Assembly: GCA_910574285.1 (NCBI GenBank)
Contig: CAJTAL010000048.1
Location: 648 to 33,179 of the forward strand
Direction: 5' to 3'
From: Lachnospiraceae bacterium
Lineage (GTDB): Bacteria > Bacillota > Clostridia > Lachnospirales > Lachnospiraceae
Length of the DNA: 32,532 bases
Position numbers and translations under genes: made by a program. This document shows, in pieces, positions 32,272-32,532 of this stretch. The notes beneath the pieces are model-generated. The model searched no databases. It worked only from the letters and a program-made list of their open reading frames with translations, and was not told the DNA's origin. Within the stretch, counting starts at the first letter, position 1. Each line of letters opens with the position of its first letter.

Positions 32272-32532
32272 ATGATAACAATAATCACTGAAGAATGCAA
32301 CGAAATTTCACAAAAGTTTTATGATAATGCCATGGATTCCATCCAGATATGTCAGCTGGAGTGCACCTGCGGCTGCTCCGGCTGCCTTGTGGGACACAGA
32401 CAATATACCCGTTCCATCAAAACAGCACTTGGAAAGATCCATCTATTGATCCGCCGGGTGCAGTGTGACATCTGCTGTACCACCCATGCCCTGCTCCCCT
32501 CCGGCATCGTCCCTTACTCCCAGGTTCCCCTG
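32272..32532 (+). CDS. DUF6431-like zinc-binding, transposase-associated protein (partial)
   Basis: Eighty-seven codons are visible before the window ends. After MITIITEECNEISQKFYDNA comes a cysteine-rich region (CQLECTCGCSGCLVGH, then VQCDICCTTHALLPSGIVPY) typical of N-terminal zinc-binding parts of DUF6431 proteins, which are associated with insertion elements. It points away from the truncated primase. The gene is incomplete and the family call rests on this N-terminus. Confidence 0.65.
   Translation, partial: MITIITEECNEISQKFYDNAMDSIQICQLECTCGCSGCLVGHRQYTRSIKTALGKIHLLIRRVQCDICCTTHALLPSGIVPYSQVPL

Overview
The window looks like a chromosome segment from a Clostridia-class Bacillota, most likely a gut Lachnospiraceae. 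I infer this from the conserved rimP-nusA-rnpM-ylxQ-infB-rbfA-nrnA-truB-ribF order, strong GGAGG ribosome binding sites, TTG/GTG starts, and mobile-element families typical of that group. Species cannot be fixed from the sequence alone. Nearly all real genes lie on the minus strand.

Bases 1-11060 hold the translation and RNA-processing cluster. Read on the minus strand, a sigma-A-type promoter (11030-11058) and a hairpin leader precede rimP, nusA, rnpM (ylxR), an L7Ae-like gene, infB, rbfA, nrnA, truB, ribF and a Na/phosphate cotransporter with a PhoU domain. rpsO follows with its own promoter and terminator. Four 11-12 bp direct repeats resembling a Pho box lie between the transporter and rpsO.

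Bases 11096-13509 hold a two-gene unit, xpaC-like then telA-like, with its own promoter. Bases 13546-17340 hold an envelope-type operon: a VTC-domain protein, a DUF4956 membrane protein and a large Cthe_2159-like beta-helix lipoprotein with an 11-residue tandem repeat. Its promoter is separated from the first gene by a leader of about 170 nt that folds into a 27-bp hairpin.

From about 17370 to the right end the window is a mosaic of mobile DNA. Bases 17400-21000 are a graveyard: an orphan type I antitoxin RNA with only the last 13 codons of its toxin, a frameshifted tyrosine recombinase overlapping the tail of a second, the N-terminal part of a third on the other strand, and an IS66 remnant that keeps one terminus. 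Bases 21099-24373 carry an AAA-ATPase/PD-(D/E)XK protein, a split CHC2 zinc-finger/DUF3854 primase-like pair and a truncated gene. That last gene is cut by a 338-bp non-autonomous element with three end repeats per side (IS21-like) and a 24-bp perfect inverted repeat in its core.

Bases 25093-32091 are AT-richer and resemble a satellite-phage or degenerate prophage module: a GNAT acetyltransferase, a serine recombinase with a consensus promoter, a complete type I toxin-antitoxin pair (38-aa holin-like toxin plus convergent antisense RNA), several unknown small proteins, a terminase-small-subunit-like protein, an ERCC4 nuclease, an iteron-like cluster and a D5/P4-type primase-helicase. No large terminase, capsid or tail gene is visible. 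The primase has lost its 5' end at a junction with another insertion element, whose DUF6431-like gene runs off the right edge.

The most interesting points are the two copies of the type I toxin-antitoxin locus in opposite orientation (one intact, one toxin-deleted), the repeat-rich 338-bp element, the structured leader of the VTC operon, and the primase/ERCC4/TerS-like satellite module with iteron-like repeats.
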